A stretch of DNA of 64,000 nucleotides, taken from contig NZ_BBYG01000013.1 of NCBI RefSeq assembly GCF_001184025.1, forward strand, positions 62,001 through 126,000. Reading direction: 5' to 3'. The notes under the pieces were generated by a model. It was given only the letters and a program-made list of their open reading frames with translations, ran no database searches and was not told where the DNA came from. Each line of letters starts with the position of its first letter. Position 1 is the stretch's first letter. Shown in pieces: positions 51,058 to 58,758 of the stretch. This DNA comes from Streptomyces maremycinicus. GTDB lineage: Bacteria; Actinomycetota; Actinomycetes; Streptomycetales; Streptomycetaceae. The position numbers and the translations under genes were made by a program.

Positions 51058-51477
51058 GGTGAATCTCCTATGTCGGTATCAGCGGCGGTCGAGCGGCGCC
51101 TCGGACGGCCAAGGGACGGTGCGAAGCGCTTCGTGGAAGAGTCTGTCGGCGGGAGGGGGTCCCTCGCGCTGGTGCTCGGGCCCGTCTTTCCGGGGGGTTA
51201 ACCCCACCCCCCGGAAGTGGTGCCTGCCGCCCCCCAGCGGCGTAAAGCCAGGTTAAGGACGGGACCGGCCCCGTCTCCTCCTCCGGCGGTACGAACCCTC
51301 CCCGACCCCTGGTACGGAGGTACCCCTAGGGGCCGTCCACCTCGGGGTGGACGACTCTCGGGGTTGTCTCCACCCTTCGGCCCTGTCAGGCTCCACCCTC
51401 CCGCGACGCGAGGGTCAAGTGGGAAGCTGACATCCGGCAGTTGGATGCAAGGGGCACGGGACCACGGGGGGCATCAG
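51058..51477. other. 420-bp divergent intergenic region
   Basis: No gene is seen. It lies between the divergent ABC and MFS genes. It holds a 10-bp hairpin (TTCCGGGGGG at 51188-51197 with 51207-51216), a 10-bp palindrome GAAGCGCTTC (about 51123-51132), a GGTACGGAGGTACC dyad (about 51311-51324), and GGTGGA/TCCACC arms (about 51344-51376). Any of these could be a regulator site; no clear promoter could be chosen. Confidence 0.45.
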
Positions 51478-53034
51478 GTGGGGGACATCCGACCGGCGAC
51501 ACGCGAGGCCGCGCGGCCGGCCGCACCGCACGGACGGCGGGCGGTCGTCGCGGCCCTCATGCTCTCCATGGCGCTGGCCGCGCTCGACTCCACCGTGGTC
51601 TCCACGGCCGTCCCGCAGATCGTCGGCGACCTGGGCGGGTTCTCGGTCTTCTCCTGGCTGTTCTCCGGCTATCTGCTCGCCGTGACGGTCACCCTGCCCG
51701 TCTACGGCAAGCTCTCCGACACCTTCGGCCGCAAGCCGGTGCTGGTCGCCGGGGCGGCCCTCTTCCTGCTCGGCTCGCTGCTGTGCGCGCTGGCCTGGAA
51801 CATGGGGGCGCTGATCGCGTTCCGCATCGTGCAGGGCCTGGGCGGCGGGGCGTTGCAGGGCACCGTGCAGACCCTCGCCGCCGACCTGTACCCACTGAAG
51901 GAGCGGCCGAAGATCCAGTCGAAGCTGTCCACGGTGTGGGCGGTCTCGGCGGTCGCGGGGCCCGGCCTGGGCGGGGTCCTGGCCGCCTACGCGGACTGGC
52001 GCTGGATCTTCCTCATCAACCTGCCCATCGGGGCGGTGGCGTTGTGGCTGATCGTCCGTCATCTGCACGAGCCGCAGCGGCAGTCGCCGTCGCCCGACGA
52101 CACACCACCCGCACGCGCGCGTGGCGCCTCGCGTACGGCCCGTGTCGCGCGGGCACGCGCGCGTGTCGACTGGGCGGGCGCGCTGGCGGTGTTCGCGTGC
52201 GGCGGGGTGCTGCTGACCGCGCTGGTGCAGGGCGGGGTGGCCTGGCCGTGGCTGTCGGGTCCCTCACTCGCCCTGTTCGGCGCCGGGCTGGCGCTGGCCG
52301 GACTCGTCGTCGTCATCGAACGCCGGGCGGCGGAACCGATCATCCCGGGCTGGGTGTGGCGCCGCCGTACGATCGCGGCGGTCAACCTCGCGCTGGGCGC
52401 GCTGGGGCTGCTGATGGTGGCACCGACGGTGTTCCTGCCGACGTACGCCCAGTCGGTGCTGGGCCTGGAGCCGGTGACCGCCGGGTTCGTCCTGTCCGTC
52501 TGGACCCTGAGCTGGCCGCTCTCGGCCGCCCTCAGCCAGCACGTCTACCGGCGCATCGGTTTCCGGGACACGGCACTGCTGGGCATCGGCGCGGCGACGC
52601 TGATCCTGCTCGCGTTCCCGTTCCTGCCGTATCCCGGCGAGGCCTGGCAGCCGGCCCTGCTGATGCTGCTGCTCGGCGGCGCGCTGGGCCTCTTCCAGCT
52701 CCCGCTGCTGATCGGTGTGCAGTCGACGGTGGGCTGGTCGGAGCGCGGCACCACGACCGCGTCCGTGCTGTTCTGCCGTCAGACCGGGCAGACGATCGGG
52801 GCGTCGGTCTTCGGCGCGGTCGCCAACGGGGTCCTGGCGGCCCGGCTGGGCGGTGCGGGGGACCTGGACTCCGTGACCCGTGCCCTCGCCGCCGGCACGG
52901 CGCCCGGGGCCGTCCGGGACGCGGTCGCGAGCGCCGTGCACGCCGTCTATCTCGGCGCGGCCTGCGCGGCGGCGCTCGCCTTCCTGGTGCTGCTGTGCGT
53001 GGCCCCGCGGCGGTTCCCCGTCCTCAAGGACTGA
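51478..53034 (+). CDS. MFS drug:H+ antiporter, EmrB/QacA type (14 TM)
   Basis: 518 residues with about fourteen hydrophobic segments and DHA2 hallmarks: motif D1-like ALAALDSTVVSTAVPQI in the first span, motif A GKLSDTFGRKPV, and motif C-like WAVSAVAGPGLGGVLA. It probably exports a toxic compound or antibiotic; the substrate is unknown. I prefer the GTG at 51478 with GGGGGG upstream; the ATG at 51445 has no SD. The loop around 205-225 is rich in Ala/Arg. Confidence 0.9.
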   Translation: MGDIRPATREAARPAAPHGRRAVVAALMLSMALAALDSTVVSTAVPQIVGDLGGFSVFSWLFSGYLLAVTVTLPVYGKLSDTFGRKPVLVAGAALFLLGSLLCALAWNMGALIAFRIVQGLGGGALQGTVQTLAADLYPLKERPKIQSKLSTVWAVSAVAGPGLGGVLAAYADWRWIFLINLPIGAVALWLIVRHLHEPQRQSPSPDDTPPARARGASRTARVARARARVDWAGALAVFACGGVLLTALVQGGVAWPWLSGPSLALFGAGLALAGLVVVIERRAAEPIIPGWVWRRRTIAAVNLALGALGLLMVAPTVFLPTYAQSVLGLEPVTAGFVLSVWTLSWPLSAALSQHVYRRIGFRDTALLGIGAATLILLAFPFLPYPGEAWQPALLMLLLGGALGLFQLPLLIGVQSTVGWSERGTTTASVLFCRQTGQTIGASVFGAVANGVLAARLGGAGDLDSVTRALAAGTAPGAVRDAVASAVHAVYLGAACAAALAFLVLLCVAPRRFPVLKD

Positions 53035-53433
53035 CCGGCCCGACGACCGACCGAGCCACCGGCCGACCCGCCGACACCCGCCGACCCGCCGACCCCGCCG
53101 GCCCGGACGACCTCGCCGCCCCCGCCGCCCCCGCCGCCCCCGCCGACGGACGGTCCCGCCGGCCCGGACGACCGCCGGGTGGCACCCTTCTCACCCCTGT
53201 GAAGACGATCGCCACACAGCCCGCAGAAGTCACACAGCAGTCACACAGAGGTGGGGTTAACGCGGGTAACACCCCAGGTCAGACGGCATTTCGTGCAGTA
53301 AGCGCGTACCGACCACCCAGTTTGGTGAAAACTCTTCGCAGTCGCCGTACTCCCGAGTAACGTGCGTCCCTCGCACCACCCCCCACTCCCTGCGGTCCGC
53401 CGCCACGGACCCGAGCCACGCAAGGAGCACGGG
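53035..53433. other. 399-bp intergenic region with nonamer repeats and a promoter
   Basis: No gene is seen. GACCG/CCGACC-type repeats start directly at the MFS stop, then CGCCGCCCC nonamers (about 53114-53149). The right half is less GC-rich and carries the promoter of the DUF485 gene. Confidence 0.55.
53335..53363 (+). promoter_or_regulatory. promoter of the DUF485-symporter operon
   Basis: TTCGCA (53335-53340) and TAACGT (53358-53363) are separated by 17 bp and lie about 70 bp before the DUF485 start. Confidence 0.5.
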
Positions 53434-53862
53434 ATGTCACACGACCCGTCACACCCCGGCCCTACCTACCCCTGGCAGCCGCCGCCCGAGCCGCCCGAGC
53501 CATCTCGGCGCCGGCCGTCCGACCACGCCCCGCTGGGGCGCCACAGCGACCTGCGGGTCCTGCGCGGCGCCTACCGCCGCCAGCGGCGGGTGGCCACGCT
53601 CACCGCGCTCGGCTACTTCGTGGTCTTCCTGGTCCTGTCGGCGTTCGCGCCCTCCCTGATGACGGGCGAGGTCGCCGCCGGGCTCCCGGCGGGACTGCTG
53701 CTCGCCCTGCTCCAGCTCCCGGTCACCCTCGTGGCGATCGCCCTGTACGAGCGGACCGCCCGACGCCACGTGGACCCGCTCGCGGAGCGCATCCGCAAGC
53801 TCTCCGAGATCGACGCGAAGCGGGACGCGCGCGGAACCCGTACCAAGGAGGCCGGACGATGA
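53434..53862 (+). CDS. DUF485 membrane protein
   Basis: 142 residues. A Pro-rich N-terminus is followed by the DUF485 pattern (LRVLRGAYRRQRRVATLTALGYFVVFLVLSAFAPSLMTGEVAAGLPAGLLLALLQ), with two membrane spans. DUF485 proteins (YjcH type) accompany acetate/monocarboxylate symporters, as here. The ATG at 53434 has AAGGAG seven bases upstream. The stop overlaps the next ATG (ATGA). Confidence 0.9.
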   Translation: MSHDPSHPGPTYPWQPPPEPPEPSRRRPSDHAPLGRHSDLRVLRGAYRRQRRVATLTALGYFVVFLVLSAFAPSLMTGEVAAGLPAGLLLALLQLPVTLVAIALYERTARRHVDPLAERIRKLSEIDAKRDARGTRTKEAGR

Positions 53863-55469
53863 CGGAGTTCAGCGACGACGCGCAGACGATGTCCCTCGTC
53901 GCGTTCACCGCGATCGCCACGATCACGCTGCTGCTGTGCGTGATGACCGGACCCGACCGCGACGACCTCGCCGAGTTCTACACCGGCTACCGCTCGCTCT
54001 CCCCGCTGCGCAACGGCCTGGCCATCGCGGGGGACTACATCTCGGCGGCCACCGTCCTGGGCACCGGCGGGGTGATCGCCCTGTGCGGCTACGACGGTGT
54101 CGTCCTCGCCCTCAGCACGGCGCTCTCCCTGATGCTGATGATGTTCCTGCTGGCCGAACCGCTGCGCAACGCGGGCCGGTTCACCATGGGCGACGCGCTG
54201 ACCCGCCGGATGCCGGGGCGGGCGGTGCGCATCACGGCGTGCGCGGTCACCCTCGCCGCGCTGCTGCCGATGATGCTCGTACAGCTCGCCGGCACCGGCC
54301 AACTCCTCGCCTTCATCCTGGGGTTCTCCGGCGCCGCGGTGAAGACGGGCTGTGTCGTCTGCATGGGCGTGCTGATGATCAGCTACGCGGCGATCGGCGG
54401 CATGAAGGGCACCGCCCTCATCCAGATGCTGAAGATCGTGATGCTGCTCGGCTCCGGCACCGTCATCGCCGTGCTCGTGCTGTACCGCTTCGACTGGAAC
54501 CCGGGCACCCTCTTCGACGCGGCGGCCGAGGGCAGCGGGGTCGGCGACGCCTTCCTGCACTCGGGTCTGGAGTTCGCCGACGGACCGTTCCCCCGTGTCG
54601 ACATGATCACCGCGCAGCTGTCGGTCGTCCTGGGCGGCGCCTGTCTGCCGCACATCACCATGCGCATGTACACCGCCTCCAGTGCCCGTCAGGTACGCCG
54701 GTCGATGTCCTGGGCGGTCTCCGGGGTCGCGCTGTTCGTACTGATCATGACCGTCGTCGGCTTCGGCGCGACGGCGATCGTCGGCCGCGCGGTGATCGCA
54801 CAGGCGGACCCGCAGGGCAACACCGCCTACCTGCTGGGCTCCCGGGCCGCCTTCGGCCGCGAGGTGTCCACGGCCGAGACGCTCCTGTTCACGACGGTCA
54901 CGACGGCGATCTTCCTCACCGTGCTCGCCTCGGTCGCCGGCATGATCCTCGCCTGCGCCAACTCCCTCGCCCACGACGTCTTCGCGGCACGCGACCCGCA
55001 CATGTCGGCGCGCCGCGAGATGCTCCTGGCCCGGCTGTCCGCGCTGGCCGTCGGCGTCCCGACGATCCTGCTCGCGGCCCAGGTCCAGCACCGCAGCCTC
55101 CAGCCCCTGGTGACCCTCTCCTTCTGCCTGGGCGCCTCGGCGCTCGCCCCCGCGCTGGTCCTGAGCCTGTTCTGGCGCCGCTACACCCGGACGGGCCTCC
55201 TCGCCACCCTGATCGGCGGCACCCTGTCCGTGCTGCTCCTCATGCCGGGCACCAACCTGGTCTCGGGGTCGCCCGTCTCGGCCTTCCCCGAGGCCGACTT
55301 CAACTGGTTCCCCTTCACCACCACGGGCATCGTCACCGTCCCCCTGGGCTTCGCCTTCGGCTGGCTGGGCACGGTGGTCTCGGGCCGCCGGAAGGCGGAG
55401 GAGCAGCGCCGTCAGTACGAGGCGGTGGAGGGCTGGATCCTGGCGGGCGCGGTGCGCAGGGAGGGATGA
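53859..55469 (+). CDS. sodium:solute symporter family protein (ActP/MctC-like)
   Basis: 536 residues with about thirteen membrane spans and the SSS signature regions (DDLAEFYTGYRSLSPLRNGLAIAGDYISAATVLGTGG and GGMKGTALIQMLKIVMLLGSG). Together with the overlapping DUF485 gene it resembles acetate permease ActP and corynebacterial MctC, so a short-chain monocarboxylate is the likely cargo. ATG at 53859. Confidence 0.9.
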   Translation: MTEFSDDAQTMSLVAFTAIATITLLLCVMTGPDRDDLAEFYTGYRSLSPLRNGLAIAGDYISAATVLGTGGVIALCGYDGVVLALSTALSLMLMMFLLAEPLRNAGRFTMGDALTRRMPGRAVRITACAVTLAALLPMMLVQLAGTGQLLAFILGFSGAAVKTGCVVCMGVLMISYAAIGGMKGTALIQMLKIVMLLGSGTVIAVLVLYRFDWNPGTLFDAAAEGSGVGDAFLHSGLEFADGPFPRVDMITAQLSVVLGGACLPHITMRMYTASSARQVRRSMSWAVSGVALFVLIMTVVGFGATAIVGRAVIAQADPQGNTAYLLGSRAAFGREVSTAETLLFTTVTTAIFLTVLASVAGMILACANSLAHDVFAARDPHMSARREMLLARLSALAVGVPTILLAAQVQHRSLQPLVTLSFCLGASALAPALVLSLFWRRYTRTGLLATLIGGTLSVLLLMPGTNLVSGSPVSAFPEADFNWFPFTTTGIVTVPLGFAFGWLGTVVSGRRKAEEQRRQYEAVEGWILAGAVRREG

Positions 55470-55614
55470 GCGCGGGCGGTCAGGGCCACCGCCCCCACGG
55501 GTCGCCCTCTGCGCGGGTCGCCGTCTTCGCGGGTGGCCGGACGACGGCGCGGGTGCGGCCGGGGCCCGACGGTGGTCCGTGCGTCGGGTGTGGTCCGGGC
55601 GGCCGACGATGGGG
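55470..55614. other. short intergenic stretch between convergent genes
   Basis: GC-rich sequence between the symporter and the convergent TetR gene. No clear terminator hairpin was recognised. Confidence 0.3.
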
Positions 55615-56205
55615 TCAGTGCGGTCGGCGCAGTCCCGCGACGAGGAGCTCGACCAGACGGCGCGGGTCGTAGCGGGGATCGTCGTCCGCGCCGACGCACA
55701 GGTTGCCGACACCCCGCATGACCTCGTAGGCATGGAAGCCCGGCCGGATCTCTCCGGAGGCGACCGCGGCGTCGAGCAGGTCGCCGCACACGGGCACGAG
55801 ACGGCCGAGGAAGTACGCGTGCAGCGTCTCGAAGCCCGCGTTGTCGGACCGGAGCACGGCGGCGAGTCCGTGCTTGGTGACCAGGAAGTCGACGAACAGG
55901 TCGATCCACCGCCCCAGCGCGGCGTACGGCGTGGGGCCCGCCGCCAGCAGGGCGGGACCGGCCTCGGCACAGGCGTCGACCTGGTGCCGGTAGACGGCGA
56001 TGACGAGGTCCGACCGCGTCGGGAAGTGGCGGTAGATCGTGGCCGTCCCGACGCCGGCCCTGGCCGCGATGTCGCGCACCGGCGCTTCCACGCCCGCCGT
56101 GACGAAGATCGCGGCGGCCGCGTCGAGCAGGGTCTCCTTGTTGCGCCGGGCGTCCGCCCGCTGGGGCCGCGCCGTGTGCCCCGCCCCCCGGTCGCCGTCG
56201 TCCAC
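55615..56205 (-). CDS. TetR-family regulator divergent from an aldo/keto reductase
   Basis: 196 residues. The HTH is APVRDIAARAGVGTATIYRHFPTRSDLVIAVYRHQ, followed by an all-helical ligand domain. The GTG at 56205 gives VDDGDRGAGHTARPQRADARRNKETLLDAAA, a normal TetR N-terminus. Two tandem 21-bp operators lie between it and the aldo/keto reductase gene, so autoregulation and control of that gene are likely. Confidence 0.9.
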   Translation of the reverse strand: MDDGDRGAGHTARPQRADARRNKETLLDAAAAIFVTAGVEAPVRDIAARAGVGTATIYRHFPTRSDLVIAVYRHQVDACAEAGPALLAAGPTPYAALGRWIDLFVDFLVTKHGLAAVLRSDNAGFETLHAYFLGRLVPVCGDLLDAAVASGEIRPGFHAYEVMRGVGNLCVGADDDPRYDPRRLVELLVAGLRRPH

Positions 56206-56290
56206 CGCGCCACCCTCTCCTTCACCCGACCGACTGCCGACCGCTGCCGGCCGTCCGCCGACCACTGTCCTCGGCCATGACCGCATTGCT

Positions 56291-56336
56291 AAACGGGACA
56301 GTGTTCCGTATGTTCAAACGGGACACGGTTCCGTTT
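56291..56336. promoter_or_regulatory. two tandem 21-bp TetR operators
   Basis: Operator 1 (56291-56311) and operator 2 (56316-56336) both read AAACGGGACA(g/c)(t/g)GTTCCGT(a/t)T and repeat every 25 bp. Operator 2 has arms AAACGG/CCGTTT. They sit between the divergent TetR and reductase genes. Confidence 0.75.
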
Positions 56337-56420
56337 GCTCATCATGTCAGAGCGGCGGGCCCGTGACCAAGCACGCACGCGTACCGCCCCACGCTTCATC
56401 CTCGAGGAGGAGACACGGTC

Positions 56421-57440
56421 ATGCAGTACCGCACCTTGGGCCGCACCGGTGTGCAGGTCAGCTCGCTCGCACTCGGCGCCATGAACTTCGGCCGGATCGG
56501 GCGCACCACCCAGGACGAGGCCACCGCCCTCGTCGACGCCGCTCTCGAGGCCGGGATCAACCTCATCGACACCGCCGACATGTACAGCGGCGGCGAGTCG
56601 GAGGAGATGGTCGGCAAGGCCATCGCCGGCCGGCGCGACGACATCGTGCTGGCCACGAAGGCCGGCATGCCCATGGGCGACGAGCGCAACCGGCGGGGCA
56701 GCTCACGCCGCTGGCTCGTCACCGCACTGGACGACAGCCTGCGCCGCCTCGGCGTCGACCACGTCGACCTCTACCAGATCCACCGCTGGGACCCGAGCAC
56801 CGGCGACGAGGAGACGCTCTCGGCGCTGACCGACCTCCAGCGCGCCGGGAAGATCCGCCACTTCGGCTCCTCGACCTTCCCGGCCCACCGGATCGTGCAG
56901 GCCCAGTGGGCCGCCCGCGAGCACCACCTGAGCCGCTACGTCACCGAACAGCCCAGTTACTCGATCCTCCAGCGCGGCATCGAGACCCACGTCCTGCCCG
57001 TGACCGAGGAGTACGGGCTCGGCGTCCTGGCGTGGAGCCCGCTCGCCTCGGGCTGGCTCACGGGCGCGATCCGCGAGGGCCGGCCCGTCACCACCAGCCG
57101 CTCGGCCTTCATGCCGGAGCGCTTCGACACCGCTCTGCCCGCCAACCGGGCCCGGCTCGACGCGGTGGAGCGGCTGGCCGCGATCGCCGACGAGGCCGGG
57201 CTGACCCTGATCCAGCTCGCGCTCGGCTTCGTGACCGCGCATCCCGCCGTGACGAGCGCGCTCGTCGGCCCCCGCACGCCGGACCATCTGCGCGCCCAGC
57301 TCGCCGCCGCGGACACCGTGCTCTCCGCCGACGTGCTCGACGCGATCGACGCCGTCGTCGCACCGGGCACCGACCTCGCCGCACACGAGAAGTTCGACAC
57401 CCCGCCCGCGCTGCTCGACCCGTCACTGCGACGCCGCTGA
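56421..57440 (+). CDS. aldo/keto reductase
   Basis: A 339-residue TIM-barrel NADPH-dependent oxidoreductase. The catalytic set is visible: Asp and Tyr in DTADMYSGG, Lys in LATKAG, His in YQIHRWDP. It probably reduces an aldehyde or ketone, perhaps the ligand of the divergent TetR protein. The ATG at 56421 has GAGGAGGAGA upstream. No clear partner gene lies downstream. Confidence 0.94.
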   Translation: MQYRTLGRTGVQVSSLALGAMNFGRIGRTTQDEATALVDAALEAGINLIDTADMYSGGESEEMVGKAIAGRRDDIVLATKAGMPMGDERNRRGSSRRWLVTALDDSLRRLGVDHVDLYQIHRWDPSTGDEETLSALTDLQRAGKIRHFGSSTFPAHRIVQAQWAAREHHLSRYVTEQPSYSILQRGIETHVLPVTEEYGLGVLAWSPLASGWLTGAIREGRPVTTSRSAFMPERFDTALPANRARLDAVERLAAIADEAGLTLIQLALGFVTAHPAVTSALVGPRTPDHLRAQLAAADTVLSADVLDAIDAVVAPGTDLAAHEKFDTPPALLDPSLRRR

Positions 57441-57539
57441 ACCGGCCGGGACGACTCCACCTCACGAAGGAGACAACCGCGGACAGGTGGGCGCGGACGG
57501 GCGGGGTGGGTGCGGGCGGCGTCACGGGGTGAACGCGGG

Positions 57540-57609
57540 CGGATCCCCGCGCGGCGTGACGGGATGAGTGCCGACGGATCCCCGCGCGGCGTGACGAGGC
57601 GAGTGTCGG
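57540..57609. repeat. 35-bp tandem repeat
   Basis: CGGATCCCCGCGCGGCGTGACG begins at 57540 and 57575. The two 35-bp units differ at about four positions. A more diverged unit precedes them. It abuts the palindrome that contains the next gene's stop. Confidence 0.8.
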
Positions 57610-57640
57610 TCGACTAGTCCGCGCGCGGACTAGTCGACCG
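57607..57640. terminator. perfect 34-bp palindrome containing a stop codon
   Basis: CGGTCGACTAGTCCGCG (57607-57623) and its exact complement (57624-57640) touch without a loop. The TAG stop of the coiled-coil gene (57630-57632, CTA on this strand) lies in the right arm, and its mirror CTAG lies in the left arm. It could fold as a terminator or bind a protein. Confidence 0.75.
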
Positions 57641-58514
57641 CGCGGCCGGTGAGTGCGCTCAGGCTGTTGCGTACGTGGTCCATGTGCGCCTGGACGTCGT
57701 CCCGGCGCTCGTCGTGCTCCCGCAGCACCCGCTCGGTCTCGCGGACGGCGCGCTCCTCCCGGGCACGCGCCTCGGCGAGCAGCTCGGCGGCACGCGCGTG
57801 TGCCTCCTCCTGACGGAGGCGGGCCGACTCCTCGGCCTCCACGAACGCCTGCTCGGCCTCGGACAGCGCGGCCTCGGCGCGGGCCACCGACCGGGCGTGC
57901 CGCGCGTCGAGGGCGGCGGCCCGCTCGGCCGCCTCGCGCTCCGCCTCGGCCCATCGCTGGGCGTGCTCCTTCTCCTGCTCGGCGAGCATGCCGGCGGTGC
58001 GCTGCCGCACCTCACGCAGGGCGGCCAGTGCCTCGCCCCGCGCCTCCTTGACCTCGCGCCGGGTGCCGACGCGGAGTTCGTCGGCCTCGGCGCGGGCCGC
58101 GAGCAACCGCTGGCGGGCGCGTTCCTCGGCCTCCGCGCGGAGCGCGTCCGCCTCCTCCTGCGCCGCGCGGCGCACATCGAGGGCGCACGCCTCGACGTAC
58201 GCGAGATGCTCCCGCGCCTCACCGCGCGCCGCGTCGCGGACCGCCGCCGCCTCCTCCGTCCCGAGCTGGAGGATGCGCCGAGCGCGCTCGCCGAGGGAGT
58301 CGTACGTCTGCGGTACGAGATGGGCCACCACCTCGCGCAGCTCCTCGGCCTCCGCCTCCATCTCCCTGGCGAGCACCGTGAGCCGGGCGGCCCGTTCCCA
58401 CGCGGCGTCCCGGTCGGCGCAGAGGGCGGCGGTGTAGGCCTCGACCTGTTCCGGCCGGTAGCCGCGGCCACGGACGGTCACGAACCCCGGAGGTGACATC
58501 GATGCGCTGCTCAT
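57630..58514 (-). CDS. DivIVA-like coiled-coil protein
   Basis: 294 residues. A short N-terminal motif (VTVRGRGYRPEQVEAYTAALCADRDAAWERAARL) resembles the DivIVA/Wag31 lipid-binding segment. The rest (about 70-290) is a nearly continuous Ala/Glu/Arg coiled coil. Streptomyces has several such polar-growth-related paralogues, some annotated as cellulose-binding protein. The ATG at 58514 has GAGGGG seven bases upstream. A cytoskeletal or polarity role is inferred. Confidence 0.85.
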   Translation of the reverse strand: MSSASMSPPGFVTVRGRGYRPEQVEAYTAALCADRDAAWERAARLTVLAREMEAEAEELREVVAHLVPQTYDSLGERARRILQLGTEEAAAVRDAARGEAREHLAYVEACALDVRRAAQEEADALRAEAEERARQRLLAARAEADELRVGTRREVKEARGEALAALREVRQRTAGMLAEQEKEHAQRWAEAEREAAERAAALDARHARSVARAEAALSEAEQAFVEAEESARLRQEEAHARAAELLAEARAREERAVRETERVLREHDERRDDVQAHMDHVRNSLSALTGRAVD

Positions 58515-58641
58515 CCTGGAACCCCTCGCCACCCGACGGACACGACATGATGATTTCGCGCATATCTTGATGGATCGGGCGCAAGTGTTCATAACGCGAC
58601 ACTCCGCGCGCAGGTCACGGCCAACCCCGAACAGACCCCAA

Positions 58642-58689
58642 CGTGAAGGGGCCGGGCCCGATCATCCGATCGGGCCCGGCCCCTTCACG
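58642..58689. terminator. perfect 21-bp hairpin
   Basis: Arms 58642-58662 and 58669-58689 are exact complements with a 6-nt loop, one of the longest perfect stems in the window. It lies downstream of the minus-strand Imm35-deaminase-SUKH gene. Confidence 0.9.
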
Positions 58690-58758
58690 TATCCGCGGGT
58701 CCGCCGTCCGCGGGTCCGCGCGTGCTCACCCGTACTCAGCAGGCGCGGCGACCGCCCG

